64,000 bases of DNA from Streptomyces sp. HM190 (GTDB taxonomy: Bacteria > Actinomycetota > Actinomycetes > Streptomycetales > Streptomycetaceae): positions 2,294,001-2,358,000 of the forward strand of contig NZ_CP047318.1 in assembly GCF_009857135.1 (NCBI RefSeq). Reading direction: 5' to 3'. Within the stretch, counting starts at the first letter, position 1, and each line of letters begins with the position of its first letter. Both the position numbers and the translations under genes were made by a program. The notes below the pieces were generated by a model, which worked only from the letters and a program-made list of their open reading frames with translations, searched no databases and had not been told where the DNA came from. Below are positions 55,818 through 64,000 of this stretch, piece after piece.

Positions 55818-56681
55818 ATGGGTGAGACGACCGTGACGACACTGGAGGAAGGCCGGGAGCAGGCCGCTCCGCGCTCCGTCACGGACGCGCCGGAGCAGGG
55901 GTTTCTGCACCGGCTGAGGGCTCCGCGTCGCCCGCGTCTCTGGTTCGAGATCCTGCTGATCGCGGTGAGTTACTGGACGTACTCACTGATCCGCAACGCG
56001 GTCCCGGAGCAGAAGGCCCAGGCCCTCAGCAACGCCGACTGGATCTGGAAGGTCGAGCACCACCTCGGGATCGCCGTCGAGCAGACGATCAACCACGGGG
56101 TGAACTCGGTCACATGGCTGATCGTCGGCATGAACTACTACTACGCGACGCTGCACTTCGTGGTCACGCTCGGTGTCCTGACGTGGCTCTACCGTAGTCA
56201 CCCCGGTCGTTACGCGGCGACACGTCTGGTGCTGTTCGCGACGACCGCGGTGGCCCTGGTCGGCTACTACTTCTATCCGCTGGCCCCGCCGCGCCTGATG
56301 ACCGGCGAGCACTTCATCGACACCGTCGTGGTGCACCAGACCTGGGGCTCCATGGCGTCCGGCGACCTGAAGAACATGTCCAACCAGTACGCGGCCATGC
56401 CCTCCATGCACATCGGCTGGTCCCTGTGGTGCGGCCTGACGATCTTCGCGCTGGCCTCGGTGCCGTGGGTGCGGGTGCTGGGCCTCCTCTACCCCGCGCT
56501 GACCCTCGTCGTCATCGTCGCCACCGCCAACCACTTCTGGCTGGACGCGGTGGGCGGCCTGCTCTGCCTGGCCTTCGGCTACGGGGTGGCGTGGCTCTGG
56601 TACGGATCGATGCCGTACGCGCTGCCGCGCCGGGTGAGCGCGGGTGACGGGGGCGAGATGATGGCGCCGGTGAAGGCGTAG
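55818..56681 (+). CDS. PAP2-family membrane phosphatase
   Basis: A 287-residue integral membrane protein with about six helices. Phosphatase motifs: YPLAPPRLM, YAAMPSMHIGWSLW (PSMH, motif C2) and ANHFWLDAVGG (H...D, motif C3). The motif order resembles inositol-phosphoceramide synthase-like PAP2_3 proteins. A lipid phosphate or phosphatidylinositol-related substrate is likely but unproven. CAGACT at 55804-55809 precedes ATG 55818. It stands between malR and glnE. Confidence 0.88.
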   Translation: MGETTVTTLEEGREQAAPRSVTDAPEQGFLHRLRAPRRPRLWFEILLIAVSYWTYSLIRNAVPEQKAQALSNADWIWKVEHHLGIAVEQTINHGVNSVTWLIVGMNYYYATLHFVVTLGVLTWLYRSHPGRYAATRLVLFATTAVALVGYYFYPLAPPRLMTGEHFIDTVVVHQTWGSMASGDLKNMSNQYAAMPSMHIGWSLWCGLTIFALASVPWVRVLGLLYPALTLVVIVATANHFWLDAVGGLLCLAFGYGVAWLWYGSMPYALPRRVSAGDGGEMMAPVKA

Positions 56682-56700
56682 GAGCGGTACCGGTGCGCGG

Positions 56701-56883
56701 GCGGGTGCGGGTTCGTCGTGGTTGTTCGCGCAGTTCCCCGCGCCCCTGAGAAGCGACCGGGGCCGCGCCCCGTGCTCCCCGGCTGAGGACCGGGCCACAG
56801 GCACCTGCCTTCAGGGGCGCGGGGCGGTGACACATACGGCTCCGTCGCGTGGGCGCGAGAAGCCACGAACCACCCGCACCCGC
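56701..56883. repeat. Complex nested inverted repeat (dispersed Streptomyces type)
   Basis: The outer arms GCGGGTGCGGGT-TCGTCGTGG (56701-56721) and its complement (56862-56883) enclose a second stem CCCCGCGCCCCTGA/TCAGGGGCGCGGGG (56736-56749 and 56811-56824). The TTCGCGCAGTTCCCC motif recurs at 27059-27076 and, in part, at 1387-1460. It may terminate both flanking convergent genes. Confidence 0.78.
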
Positions 56884-56944
56884 CGGCGCACCGCGCACCC
56901 CCGACCCCGTAGGCTCCCGCCCCCGCAGGCACCCGGCCCCGCCC

Positions 56945-59900
56945 TCACGTGCCGTAGAACAAGTCCTCCACCACCGCCCGGGCCCGCCGCGTCGTCCTGC
57001 GGTAGTCGTCGAGCATGTCGCCCACATGACCCGGCCCGTACCCCAGGTAACGGCCCACCGCGGCCACCTCACGGCTGTCGGAGGGGAACGTGTCGCCGGC
57101 CCGCCCCCGGACCAGCATGACCGCGTTGCGGACGCGCGTCGCGAGGACCCACGCCTCGTCGAGCGTCGCCGCCTCCTCGTCCGTGACGAGGCCGGCCTCC
57201 CGGGCGGCGCGCAGCGCGGCCCGGGTGCGGGTGGTGCGCAGGCCCGGCTCGCGCCGGCCGTGGCGGAGCTGGAGGAGCTGGACGGTCCACTCCACGTCGG
57301 AGAGACCGCCGCGGCCCAGCTTGGTGTGGAGGGTCGGGTCGGCGCCGCGCGGCAGCCGCTCCGACTCCATGCGGGCCTTGAGCCGCCGGATCTCGCGGAC
57401 CGCCTCGTCCCCGAGGCCGTCCGCCGGGTAGCGGAGCGGGTCGACGAGGTCGATGAAGCGGCGGCCGAGATCCTCGTCCCCGGCCACCGGCTCGGCCCGC
57501 AGCAGGGCGTGGGACTCCCAGACCAGGGACCACCGGCGGTAGTACGCCTCGTAGGACTTCAGGGTCCGTACGAGGGGCCCCGACTTGCCCTCGGGGCGCA
57601 GGTCGGCGTCGATGAGGAGCGGCGGGTCGGCGCTGGGGAGCTGGAGCAGGCGGCGCATCTCGGCGACGACCGTGTTCGCGGCGCGGGCCGCCTCCTGCTC
57701 GTCGGCGCCCTCCCACGGCTCGTGGACGAACAGGACGTCGGCGTCGGAGCCGTAGCCCAGTTCGTGGCCGCCGAAGCGGCCCATGCCGATGACGGCGAAC
57801 CGGGTGGGCAGGGTGTCGCCCCAGCCCTCGCGGACGACCGCGCGGAGGGTGCCGGCGAGGGTCGCCGCGGTGAGGTCGGAGATCGCGCCGCCGACCAGAT
57901 CGACCAGGGCGCCCTGGTCGGCGGTGGCCGGGGACGCCTCGGTGCCGTAGGAGCCGACGATGTCCGCGGCGGCTGTACGGAACAGTTCGCGGCGCCGTAC
58001 GCCGCGCGCGGCCGTGACGCCCTGGGCGGCGTTGTCGGCGCGGCCGACGGCGGCGAGGATCTCCTGTTCGAGGTGGGCGCGGCCGCGGGGTTCGAGGCCG
58101 CCGGAACCGCCGTCGCCGTCGCCGAGGAGGGCGACGGCCTCGGGGGCGCGCATGAGGAGGTCGGGGGCGAGACGGCCCGCGGACAGGACCCGGGCGAGGT
58201 TCTCGGCGGCGGCGCCCTCGTCGCGCAGCAGCCGCAGGTACCAGGGGGTCTTGCCGAGCGCGTCGGAGACCTTGCGGAAGTTGAGGAGTCCGGCGTCCGG
58301 GTCGGCGGAGTCGGCGAACCAGCCCAGCAGGACGGGCAGGAGGGTGCGTTGGATGGCGGCCTTGCGGGTGACGCCGGAGGCCAGGGCCTCCAGGTGGCGC
58401 AGGGCCGAGGCCGGGTCGGCGTAGCCGAGGGCGACGAGCCGTTCACGGGCCGCGTCGGCGCTCAACCGGGCCTCGCCGGGGGCGAGCTGGGCGACGGCGT
58501 CGAGGAGCGGACGGTAGAACAGCTTCTCGTGCAGGCGCCGTACGACGGCCGCGTGGCGCCGCCACTCTCGGTTGAGCCCGTCGACCGGCTCGGTGCGCAG
58601 GCCCAGCGAGCGGCCGATGCGCCGCAGGTCGTTCTCGCCCTCGGGGACAAGGTGGGTGCGGCGCAGCCGGTAGAGCTGGATGCGGTGCTCCATGGAGCGG
58701 AGGAAGCGGTAGGCGGCGTCGAGCTGGGCGGCGTCGACGCGGCCCACGTATCCGCCGGCGGCGAGGGCGCCGAGCGCGTCGAGGGTGGTGCCGCTGCGCA
58801 GCGAGGTGTCGGAGCGGCCGTGGACCAGCTGGAGCAGCTGCACGGCGAACTCGACGTCCCGCAGTCCGCCCGGCCCCAGCTTCAGCTGGCGGTCGATCTC
58901 GGCGGCCGGGATGTTCTCGACGACCCGGCGGCGCATGCGCTGCACGTCGGCGACGAAGTTCTCCCGCTCGGCGGCCTTCCACACGAGGGGTTCGAGCGCG
59001 GCGACGTACTGCTCCCCCAGGCCGATGTCCCCGGCCACCGGGCGGGCCTTCAGCAGGGCCTGGAACTCCCAGGTCTTCGCCCACCGCTGGTAGTACGCGA
59101 CGTGGCTGCTGAGCGTCCGGACGAGCGGGCCGTTGCGGCCCTCCGGCCGCAGATTGGCGTCGACGGGCCAGATGCTGCCCTCGACGGTCGTCTCGGAGCA
59201 GATCCGCATCATGTGCGAGGCGAGCCGGGTGGCGGCGCGGATCGCCTGCTGCTCGTCGGCGCCGTCCGCGGTCTCGCCGACGAAGATGACGTCGACGTCG
59301 GAGACGTAGTTCAGTTCGTGGCCGCCGCACTTGCCCATCGCGATCACCGCGAGCCGGCACAGCGCCGCGTCCTCGGGCGCGGCCGCGCGCGCCATGGTGA
59401 GGGCCGCGCGGAGGGTGGCGGTGGCGAGGTCGGCGAGTTCGGCGGCGGCCTGGGCGACATCGGTGGTGCCGCACACGTCACGGGCGGCGATCGACAGCAG
59501 ACAGCGGCGGTAGGCGATCCGGAGGGAGACGGGGTCGGTGGCCTCGGCGAGGCCCCGCTCGAACTCCGCCACCCCCGGATGCAGGTCCTGCGGTTCGTAG
59601 GTGACGAGCGCCTGCCAGTCGTGCGGGTGCCGGGCCAGGTGCTCGCCCAGCGCGGCGGACGCGCCGAGCACGCCCAGCAGCCGGTCCCGCAGCGGCTTCG
59701 CCGCGGTCAGGGTGTCCAGCACCTTCCGCCGCTCCGTGGCGTCCGGCTGCCCCTCCAGCAGCCGGACGAGCCCCGCGAGTGCGAGGTCCGGATCGGCGGT
59801 CGCCCCCAGGGCGTCCAGCAGCACCGGATCACTGCGTACGGCCGCCAGCTCCGCACCCTCCAGCAGCCGCTCGGCCGCCGACGGGTCCGTGAAACCGTGC

Positions 59901-59947
59901 CGCAGCAGTCGCGAGAACGTGCTGCTCCTGCGCCCCGGCGCCGTCAT
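56945..59947 (-). CDS. glnE: Glutamine synthetase adenylyltransferase GlnE
   Basis: A 1000-residue bifunctional adenylyl-transferase/removase that modifies the Tyr of GlnA. Two nucleotidyltransferase domains: the N-terminal with MGKCGGHELNYVSDVDVIF (~212) and the C-terminal with MGRFGGHELGYGSDADVLF (~734); between them lie helical PII-type regions (LGPGGLRDVEFAVQLLQL, and LGRGGLSDVEWTVQLLQL at the C-terminus). The start is ATG 59947 with GGGAGG upstream, 11 codons inside the longest open frame. It ends beside the complex repeat. Same strand and upstream neighbour is the glnA2-type gene. Confidence 0.97.
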   Translation of the reverse strand: MTAPGRRSSTFSRLLRHGFTDPSAAERLLEGAELAAVRSDPVLLDALGATADPDLALAGLVRLLEGQPDATERRKVLDTLTAAKPLRDRLLGVLGASAALGEHLARHPHDWQALVTYEPQDLHPGVAEFERGLAEATDPVSLRIAYRRCLLSIAARDVCGTTDVAQAAAELADLATATLRAALTMARAAAPEDAALCRLAVIAMGKCGGHELNYVSDVDVIFVGETADGADEQQAIRAATRLASHMMRICSETTVEGSIWPVDANLRPEGRNGPLVRTLSSHVAYYQRWAKTWEFQALLKARPVAGDIGLGEQYVAALEPLVWKAAERENFVADVQRMRRRVVENIPAAEIDRQLKLGPGGLRDVEFAVQLLQLVHGRSDTSLRSGTTLDALGALAAGGYVGRVDAAQLDAAYRFLRSMEHRIQLYRLRRTHLVPEGENDLRRIGRSLGLRTEPVDGLNREWRRHAAVVRRLHEKLFYRPLLDAVAQLAPGEARLSADAARERLVALGYADPASALRHLEALASGVTRKAAIQRTLLPVLLGWFADSADPDAGLLNFRKVSDALGKTPWYLRLLRDEGAAAENLARVLSAGRLAPDLLMRAPEAVALLGDGDGGSGGLEPRGRAHLEQEILAAVGRADNAAQGVTAARGVRRRELFRTAAADIVGSYGTEASPATADQGALVDLVGGAISDLTAATLAGTLRAVVREGWGDTLPTRFAVIGMGRFGGHELGYGSDADVLFVHEPWEGADEQEAARAANTVVAEMRRLLQLPSADPPLLIDADLRPEGKSGPLVRTLKSYEAYYRRWSLVWESHALLRAEPVAGDEDLGRRFIDLVDPLRYPADGLGDEAVREIRRLKARMESERLPRGADPTLHTKLGRGGLSDVEWTVQLLQLRHGRREPGLRTTRTRAALRAAREAGLVTDEEAATLDEAWVLATRVRNAVMLVRGRAGDTFPSDSREVAAVGRYLGYGPGHVGDMLDDYRRTTRRARAVVEDLFYGT

Positions 59948-60138
59948 CCCCGGCCTCCCGTGTCGATCGAGCCCGATCAAGGATCAAGGTCGTACGGCCC
60001 GAGCCTAACCGGAGTACCTGGGGGAAGCGCCGGTCGGGCGCCACGCGCGGCACCCACCCCGGTGACGCGACCGGAGTGCGTGGGCGCGGGGCTCGGTCCG
60101 CGCGCGAGCGTCAGGGAAGAGAAGAGAGCGGCACGACG

Positions 60139-60169
60139 CGGGGCCGGCGGTCACCGACCGCCGGCCCCG
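60139..60169 (-). terminator. Terminator of the glnA2-type gene
   Basis: A 13-bp perfect stem (CGGGGCCGGCGGT) around CACCG, between the glnA2-type gene and glnE; it argues that they are transcribed separately. Confidence 0.85.
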
Positions 60170-60207
60170 GCTGCCTGCTCAGCGAGGAGAACCGCCGCGA
60201 CCCACGC

Positions 60208-61569
60208 CTACAGCACCGGCAGGTTCTTGCGCAGCTCGAACGCCGTGACCTCGGAGCGGTACTCCTCCCACTCCTGCTTCTTGTTGCGCAGGAAGAAGTC
60301 GAAGACGTGCTCGCCGAGGGTCTCCGCGACGAGGTCGCTGCGCTCCATCAGCGTCAGGCCCTCGCCGAGGTTCTGGGGGAGCGGCTCGATGCCCATCGCG
60401 CGGCGCTCGGCGTCGGAGAGGGCCCAGACGTCGTCCTCCGCGCCCGGCGGGAGCTCGTAGCCCTCCTCGATGCCCTTGAGACCTGCGGCCAGCAGGAGCG
60501 CGTAGGCCAGGTAGGGGTTGGCGCCCGAGTCCAGGGAGCGGACCTCGACGCGGGCCGAGCCGGTCTTGCCGGGCTTGTACATGGGGACGCGGACCAGGGC
60601 GGAACGGTTGTTGTGGCCCCAGCAGATGTACGAGGGGGCCTCGCCGCCGGCGCCGGCGGTGCGCTCGGTGCCGCCCCAGATCCGCTTGTAGGAGTTCACC
60701 CACTGGTTGGTCACCGCGGAGATCTCCGCCGCGTGCTTCAGCAGGCCCGCGATGAAGGAACGGCCCACCTTCGACAGCTGGTACTCCGCGCCGGACTCGT
60801 AGAACGCGTTCCGGTCGCCCTCGAAGAGGGAGAGGTGCGTGTGCATGCCCGAGCCCGGGTGCTCCGAGAACGGCTTCGGCATGAAGGTCGCCTGGACGCC
60901 CTGCTCCAGCGCCACCTGCTTCATGACCAGGCGGAACGTCATGATGTTGTCCGCCGTGGAGAGCGCGTCGGCGTAGCGCAGGTCGATCTCCTGCTGGCCG
61001 GGCGCGCCCTCGTGGTGGGAGAACTCGACGGAGATGCCCATCGACTCCAGCATGGTGATCGCCTGGCGGCGGAAGTCCATGCCGACGTTCTGGGGGGTGT
61101 GGTCGAAGTAGCCCGAGTTGTCGGCCGGGGTGGGGCGGGAGCCGTCGAGGGGCTTGTCCTTCAGCAGGAAGAACTCGATCTCGGGGTGCGTGTAGAAGGT
61201 GAACCCCAGGTCGGAGGCCTTGGCCAGGGCGCGCTTGAGGACATAGCGCGGGTCGGCGAAGGACGGGGAGCCGTCCGGCATGAGGATGTCGCAGAACATG
61301 CGGGCGGTGCCCGGGGCCTCCGCGCGCCACGGCAGGACCTGGAACGTCGACGGGTCCGGCTTGGCGATCATGTCGGACTCGTACACCCGGGCGAAGCCCT
61401 CGATGGCGGAGCCGTCGAAGCCGATGCCCTCGTCAAACGCCTGTTCCAGTTCGGCGGGGGCCACGGCCACGGACTTCAGGAAGCCCAGCACGTCCGTGAA
61501 CCACAGGCGTACGAAACGGATGTCGCGCTCCTCCAAGGTACGGAGCACGAACTCCTGCTGCTTGTCCAT
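60208..61569 (-). CDS. glnA2: Glutamine-synthetase-like protein GlnA2 (gamma-glutamylpolyamine synthetase type)
   Basis: A 453-residue GSI-alpha-type protein. FDGSAIEGFARVYESDM, PEIEFFLLKDKPLDG, PGSGMHTHLSLFEG and ICWGHNNRSALVRVPMYKPG define the glutamine synthetase fold. In place of the adenylylation site KDLYEL of GlnA it has DDVWALSDAE, so GlnE should not modify it. From the literature I recall the S. coelicolor homologue at this position as GlnA2, which glutamylates polyamines instead of ammonia; that activity is assigned by homology and position. The start is ATG 61569. It lies 260 bp upstream of glnE. Confidence 0.92.
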   Translation of the reverse strand: MDKQQEFVLRTLEERDIRFVRLWFTDVLGFLKSVAVAPAELEQAFDEGIGFDGSAIEGFARVYESDMIAKPDPSTFQVLPWRAEAPGTARMFCDILMPDGSPSFADPRYVLKRALAKASDLGFTFYTHPEIEFFLLKDKPLDGSRPTPADNSGYFDHTPQNVGMDFRRQAITMLESMGISVEFSHHEGAPGQQEIDLRYADALSTADNIMTFRLVMKQVALEQGVQATFMPKPFSEHPGSGMHTHLSLFEGDRNAFYESGAEYQLSKVGRSFIAGLLKHAAEISAVTNQWVNSYKRIWGGTERTAGAGGEAPSYICWGHNNRSALVRVPMYKPGKTGSARVEVRSLDSGANPYLAYALLLAAGLKGIEEGYELPPGAEDDVWALSDAERRAMGIEPLPQNLGEGLTLMERSDLVAETLGEHVFDFFLRNKKQEWEEYRSEVTAFELRKNLPVL

Positions 61570-61984
61570 CTTCCGCTTCCACCCATTCCTTGCTGGTCAG
61601 GCCGTCCTGCTCCCGAGCGACGGGATGCGGTCGGGCTTCTGAGCATCCCACCACAACACCATTTCACGCGTGTTGCGCACCTTGATCGGCGGACCGACCA
61701 CGGGCTGAACGACAGGCGTACGGCAGATGTACCGCGCGCTGCGCCACTCAACCGTTCTGCCGCCCATCTTGCCTGCTCGCGCGCCCCCGCGTAACGCCCG
61801 CGGCGTCCGGTGTACGACAGCGGCCCCACCCGTCCGTAACGCCCTGGCCACAACCGCGCGCCCCACCCTCCTCGCAGGCGACCATGGGAGGCGGGGTCCC
61901 TCGTTTACGAAGGGGAGCCCATCAAATTACGATCAGCTGGTCCCCCTGTCCCATCCGCCTCATCCCCCACTAAGGACGCAACCC
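61570..61984. other. Divergent region between glnA2 and the DUF3105 gene
   Basis: A 415-bp gap with a moderate AT-rich patch at 61905-61940 (TTTACGAAGGGGAGCCCATCAAATTACG) that may hold the promoter of the downstream gene. I see no GlnR-like array of four half-sites and no gene. Confidence 0.5.
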
Positions 61985-62650
61985 ATGGCCGCCAAGAACA
62001 CCAGCAGCGCGGCGCGCAAGGCGCGCATCGAGGAGATGCGTCGTGCCGAGCGCTCCCGTGAGCGCCGGAACCGGATCCTCGTGATCGGCGCCAGCGTGGT
62101 GATAGTCGCCGGCCTCGTCGTCGGCGGCACGGTCCTGATCCGCTCGGCGGACGACGACGGCGCCGACAGCACCACGGCGAGCGACGCCAAGGGCAAGGGC
62201 ACGTTCACGACGGACGCGGACGGCGTCAGGACGTGGAGCACCAAGCTCACCCAGAACCACGTCACCAAGTCGGTGGCCTACCCGATGACGCCCCCGGTCG
62301 GCGGCGACCACAACCCGGTCTGGCAGAACTGCAACGGCGACGTCTACGACGACGCGATCAAGAACGAGAACGCCGTGCACTCCCTGGAGCACGGCGCGGT
62401 CTGGGTGACGTACAACGACAAGGCCTCCGACGCCGACGTCAAGGCGCTCGCGGCCAAGGTCAAGAAGACCCCGTACACGCTGATGAGCCCGGTAGAGGAC
62501 CAGAAGGACCCGATCATGCTGAGCGCCTGGGGCCACCAGCGCACGGTGACCGGCGCCTCCGACCCGAACGTGGACAAGTTCTTCCAGAAGTTCGTCCAGG
62601 GCGAGCAGACGCCCGAGCCGGGCGCCGCCTGCACCAACGGCGTTTCCTGA
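61985..62650 (+). CDS. Membrane-anchored DUF3105 protein
   Basis: A 221-residue protein with a charged cytoplasmic N-terminus (RKARIEEMRRAERSRERRNR), one helix (ILVIGASVVIVAGLVVGGTV, about 38-58) and an extracytoplasmic DUF3105 domain: YPMTPPVGGDHNPVWQNCNG, NENAVHSLEHGAVWVTYND and MLSAWGHQRTV. The conserved His/Cys/Asp set (GGDHNP, HSLEHG) suggests metal binding. Start ATG 61985 with AAGGA upstream. Stop and the next ATG are 34 bp apart, so it is co-transcribed with the DUF305 gene; together they often appear in copper-linked contexts. Confidence 0.88.
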   Translation: MAAKNTSSAARKARIEEMRRAERSRERRNRILVIGASVVIVAGLVVGGTVLIRSADDDGADSTTASDAKGKGTFTTDADGVRTWSTKLTQNHVTKSVAYPMTPPVGGDHNPVWQNCNGDVYDDAIKNENAVHSLEHGAVWVTYNDKASDADVKALAAKVKKTPYTLMSPVEDQKDPIMLSAWGHQRTVTGASDPNVDKFFQKFVQGEQTPEPGAACTNGVS

Positions 62651-62684
62651 CGACGGCCGAACGCGATCTGGAACAGTGGGGCAG

Positions 62685-63308
62685 ATGAAGCACATCGGTT
62701 GGATCGCCTCCGGGGCCGCGGCGGTGCTCGTCGCGGCCGGGGCGATCACGTACGCGGTCGCCGACGGCGACGACTCCGGGCTGAAGGCCCCCTCCACGGA
62801 CTCCGCGGACGCGGGGTTCGCCCGGGACATGGCGGTCCACCACCAGCAGGCCGTCGAGATGTCGTACGTCGTCCGTGACCGCACGGACGACGAGGAGATC
62901 CGGCGGCTCGCGTACGACATCGCGCAGACCCAGGCCAACCAGCGCGGCATGATGATCGGCTGGCTCGACCTGTGGGGTCTGCCGAAGGTCTCGTCGCAGA
63001 AGCCGATGGCCTGGATGGGCATGGGTGACATGGCCTCCGGCGAGGACGGCTCCCTGATGCCCGGCATGGCGACCGACGCCGAGATGGCCAAGCTCGGCAA
63101 GCTCAACGGCAAGCAGGCCGAGATCTTCTTCCTCCAGCTGATGACCGACCACCACAAGGGCGGCATCCACATGGCGGAGGGCTGCGTCGCCAAGTGCACG
63201 GTCGGCGTGGAGAAGAAGCTGGCACAGGGCATGGTCAACGCCCAGGAGTCCGAGATCGCCCTGATGACGGACCTGCTGAAGGCCAGGGGCGCCGCACCCC
63301 GCCCGTAG
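62685..63308 (+). CDS. DUF305 family protein (predicted metal-binding)
   Basis: A 207-residue exported or membrane-anchored protein: signal/anchor helix GWIASGAAAVLVAAGAITYA, then two DUF305 four-helix halves with RDMAVHHQQAVEMSYVV and LMTDHHKGGIHMAEGC. The HH and Met-rich segments (MAWMGMGDMASG, LMPGMATDAEM) are copper-binding-like. Role unknown. The start is ATG 62685; a GTG 3 codons earlier is possible. Confidence 0.9.
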   Translation: MKHIGWIASGAAAVLVAAGAITYAVADGDDSGLKAPSTDSADAGFARDMAVHHQQAVEMSYVVRDRTDDEEIRRLAYDIAQTQANQRGMMIGWLDLWGLPKVSSQKPMAWMGMGDMASGEDGSLMPGMATDAEMAKLGKLNGKQAEIFFLQLMTDHHKGGIHMAEGCVAKCTVGVEKKLAQGMVNAQESEIALMTDLLKARGAAPRP

Positions 63309-63346
63309 CACGACACCCGCACCCCGCCCGTGGTACGACACCCGCG
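63297..63346. repeat. 25-bp direct duplication
   Basis: Two 25-bp copies, 63297-63321 and 63322-63346, differing at three positions. The first copy includes the stop codon of the DUF305 gene. The rest of the 127-bp gap to the VOC gene shows nothing else. Confidence 0.8.
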
Positions 63347-63435
63347 CCCCCGCCGGTCCGTACGGCATCACGTCGGGCGGGCCGGCGGTGGCCGTGTCGG
63401 GTCTCCGTGTGCGGGGCTCGTGCGGAGGGCGGTGG

Positions 63436-63882
63436 TCACCGCTCCCGCGCGGCCAGGTCCGTCAGGACGCGGTGCAGGGGCTCCGTGGCGCGTCGGCGGT
63501 ACTCCTGGACGGCCCAGCCGTTGCCGTCGGGGTCGGTGAAGTACATGAACGTGGCGCCGTCGTCGGGCGCGTACCGGACGGGTTCGGAGACGTCGAGCCC
63601 CCGTGCGACGAGTTCGGCGCGGGCCGCCCCGATGTCGGCGACGCAGAGCTGGAGGCCCTGGTAGGAGCCGGGGGCCGGCTTCGGGCCGCGGGCCATCTCC
63701 CAGATCGCGTCGCCCAGCGCGATCGAGCAGCCGGAGCCGGGCGGCGTCAGCTGGACGATGCGCATGCCGGGCATGACCTCCTGGTCGATGTCGACGTGGA
63801 AGCCGACCTTGTCCCGGTAGAAGTCCCGGGCCCGGTCGATGTCGCTCACGGGCAGCGGGATCACTTCGAGCGAGAAGTCCAT
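63436..63882 (-). CDS. VOC-superfamily (glyoxalase-like) protein
   Basis: A 148-residue vicinal-oxygen-chelate protein: MDFSLEVIPLPVSDIDRARD, FYRDKVGFHVDIDQE, RIVQLTPPGSGCSIALG and the second half GATFMYFTDPDGNGWAVQEY. Members include dioxygenases, glyoxalases and antibiotic-binding proteins; with these residues I cannot choose. The start is ATG 63882 with GGAGG upstream. The remaining window to 64000 contains no gene that I can support. Confidence 0.9.
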   Translation of the reverse strand: MDFSLEVIPLPVSDIDRARDFYRDKVGFHVDIDQEVMPGMRIVQLTPPGSGCSIALGDAIWEMARGPKPAPGSYQGLQLCVADIGAARAELVARGLDVSEPVRYAPDDGATFMYFTDPDGNGWAVQEYRRRATEPLHRVLTDLAARER

Positions 63883-64000
63883 CTGGTCCTCCGGGTCGCC
63901 GCCGACGGTTCTCCCCCACCGAAGCGGAAAACCCGGCGGTCCGCCACCGGGTCGGGGCGGGAGCGGGACGGGGGTCGGAGGCGGAGGGCGGGACGGGTAC

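Noticed and set aside
56849..60460. A 1203-residue plus-strand frame opposite glnE
   Set aside because: Same cause: GC-biased third positions suppress stops on the antisense strand. GlnE is unmistakable.

Overview
The window is very GC-rich actinobacterial chromosome, almost certainly Streptomyces. Support comes from strong third-position GC bias, many GTG and leaderless starts, GlnR-type boxes, and a gene order (aceE, lipB-lipA, glnA, glnII, pullulanase, malEFG/malR, glnE, second glnA-type gene) that I recall from the chromosomal core of S. coelicolor. The species is not determined. I see no tRNA, rRNA, CRISPR array, IS element or prophage.

Layout. 1-7.6 kb: the 3' end of aceE (pyruvate dehydrogenase E1), a WYL regulator, a DUF4240 protein, a PGRP-type amidase, a MarP-like membrane serine protease, a GNAT enzyme and an epimerase. 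7.8-16.9 kb: an FAD oxidoreductase, an NsdA-type regulator, lipB and lipA (lipoate synthesis), small and membrane proteins, and glnA with a clear four-half-site GlnR box. 16.9-23.1 kb: an accessory island with an MFS exporter, an HxlR-like regulator, two paralogous TetR regulators, an FAD monooxygenase, pseudogene remnants and several tandem repeats. 23.2-29.9 kb: an HtpX-like protease with PspAB, an AlkZ-type winged-helix protein, secreted proteins and an ArsC-like reductase. 30.4-40.9 kb: glnII with a GlnR-like box, regulators, secreted and cell-surface proteins, an N-acetylglucosaminidase remnant, a TetR regulator and a tautomerase-like protein. 41.3-55.7 kb: a starch/maltodextrin utilisation region holding a secreted double-headed amylase/pullulanase, a secreted alpha-amylase, an intracellular alpha-glucosidase, malG-malF-malE and the LacI-type malR. 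55.8-64 kb: a PAP2 phosphatase, glnE, the glnA2-type gene, DUF3105 and DUF305 proteins, and a VOC protein.

How the genes work together. Nitrogen: glnA, glnII, the adenylyltransferase glnE and a glutamine-synthetase-like glnA2 lie within 46 kb, and glnA and glnII each carry GlnR-type half-sites upstream. Carbon: the secreted enzymes release maltodextrins, MalEFG imports them, the intracellular alpha-glucosidase hydrolyses them, and CTTGC/GCAAG palindromes upstream of pullulanase, amylase, malE and malR suggest common control by MalR.

The most interesting structure is in the 17-22.8 kb island. Nine copies of a 16-bp palindrome, consensus GCCAAC-N4-GTTGGC, lie in the promoters of the MFS exporter, both TetR genes and the FAD monooxygenase. 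Eight of them form four tandem pairs offset by exactly 14 bp. In both tetR promoters the second palindrome carries a GCCTAC arm that also makes a -10 hexamer for leaderless initiation at the abutting ATG. This reads as a self-contained, autoregulated efflux-plus-oxidation module, probably responding to an aromatic or antibiotic-like ligand. The ligand and function are inferred.
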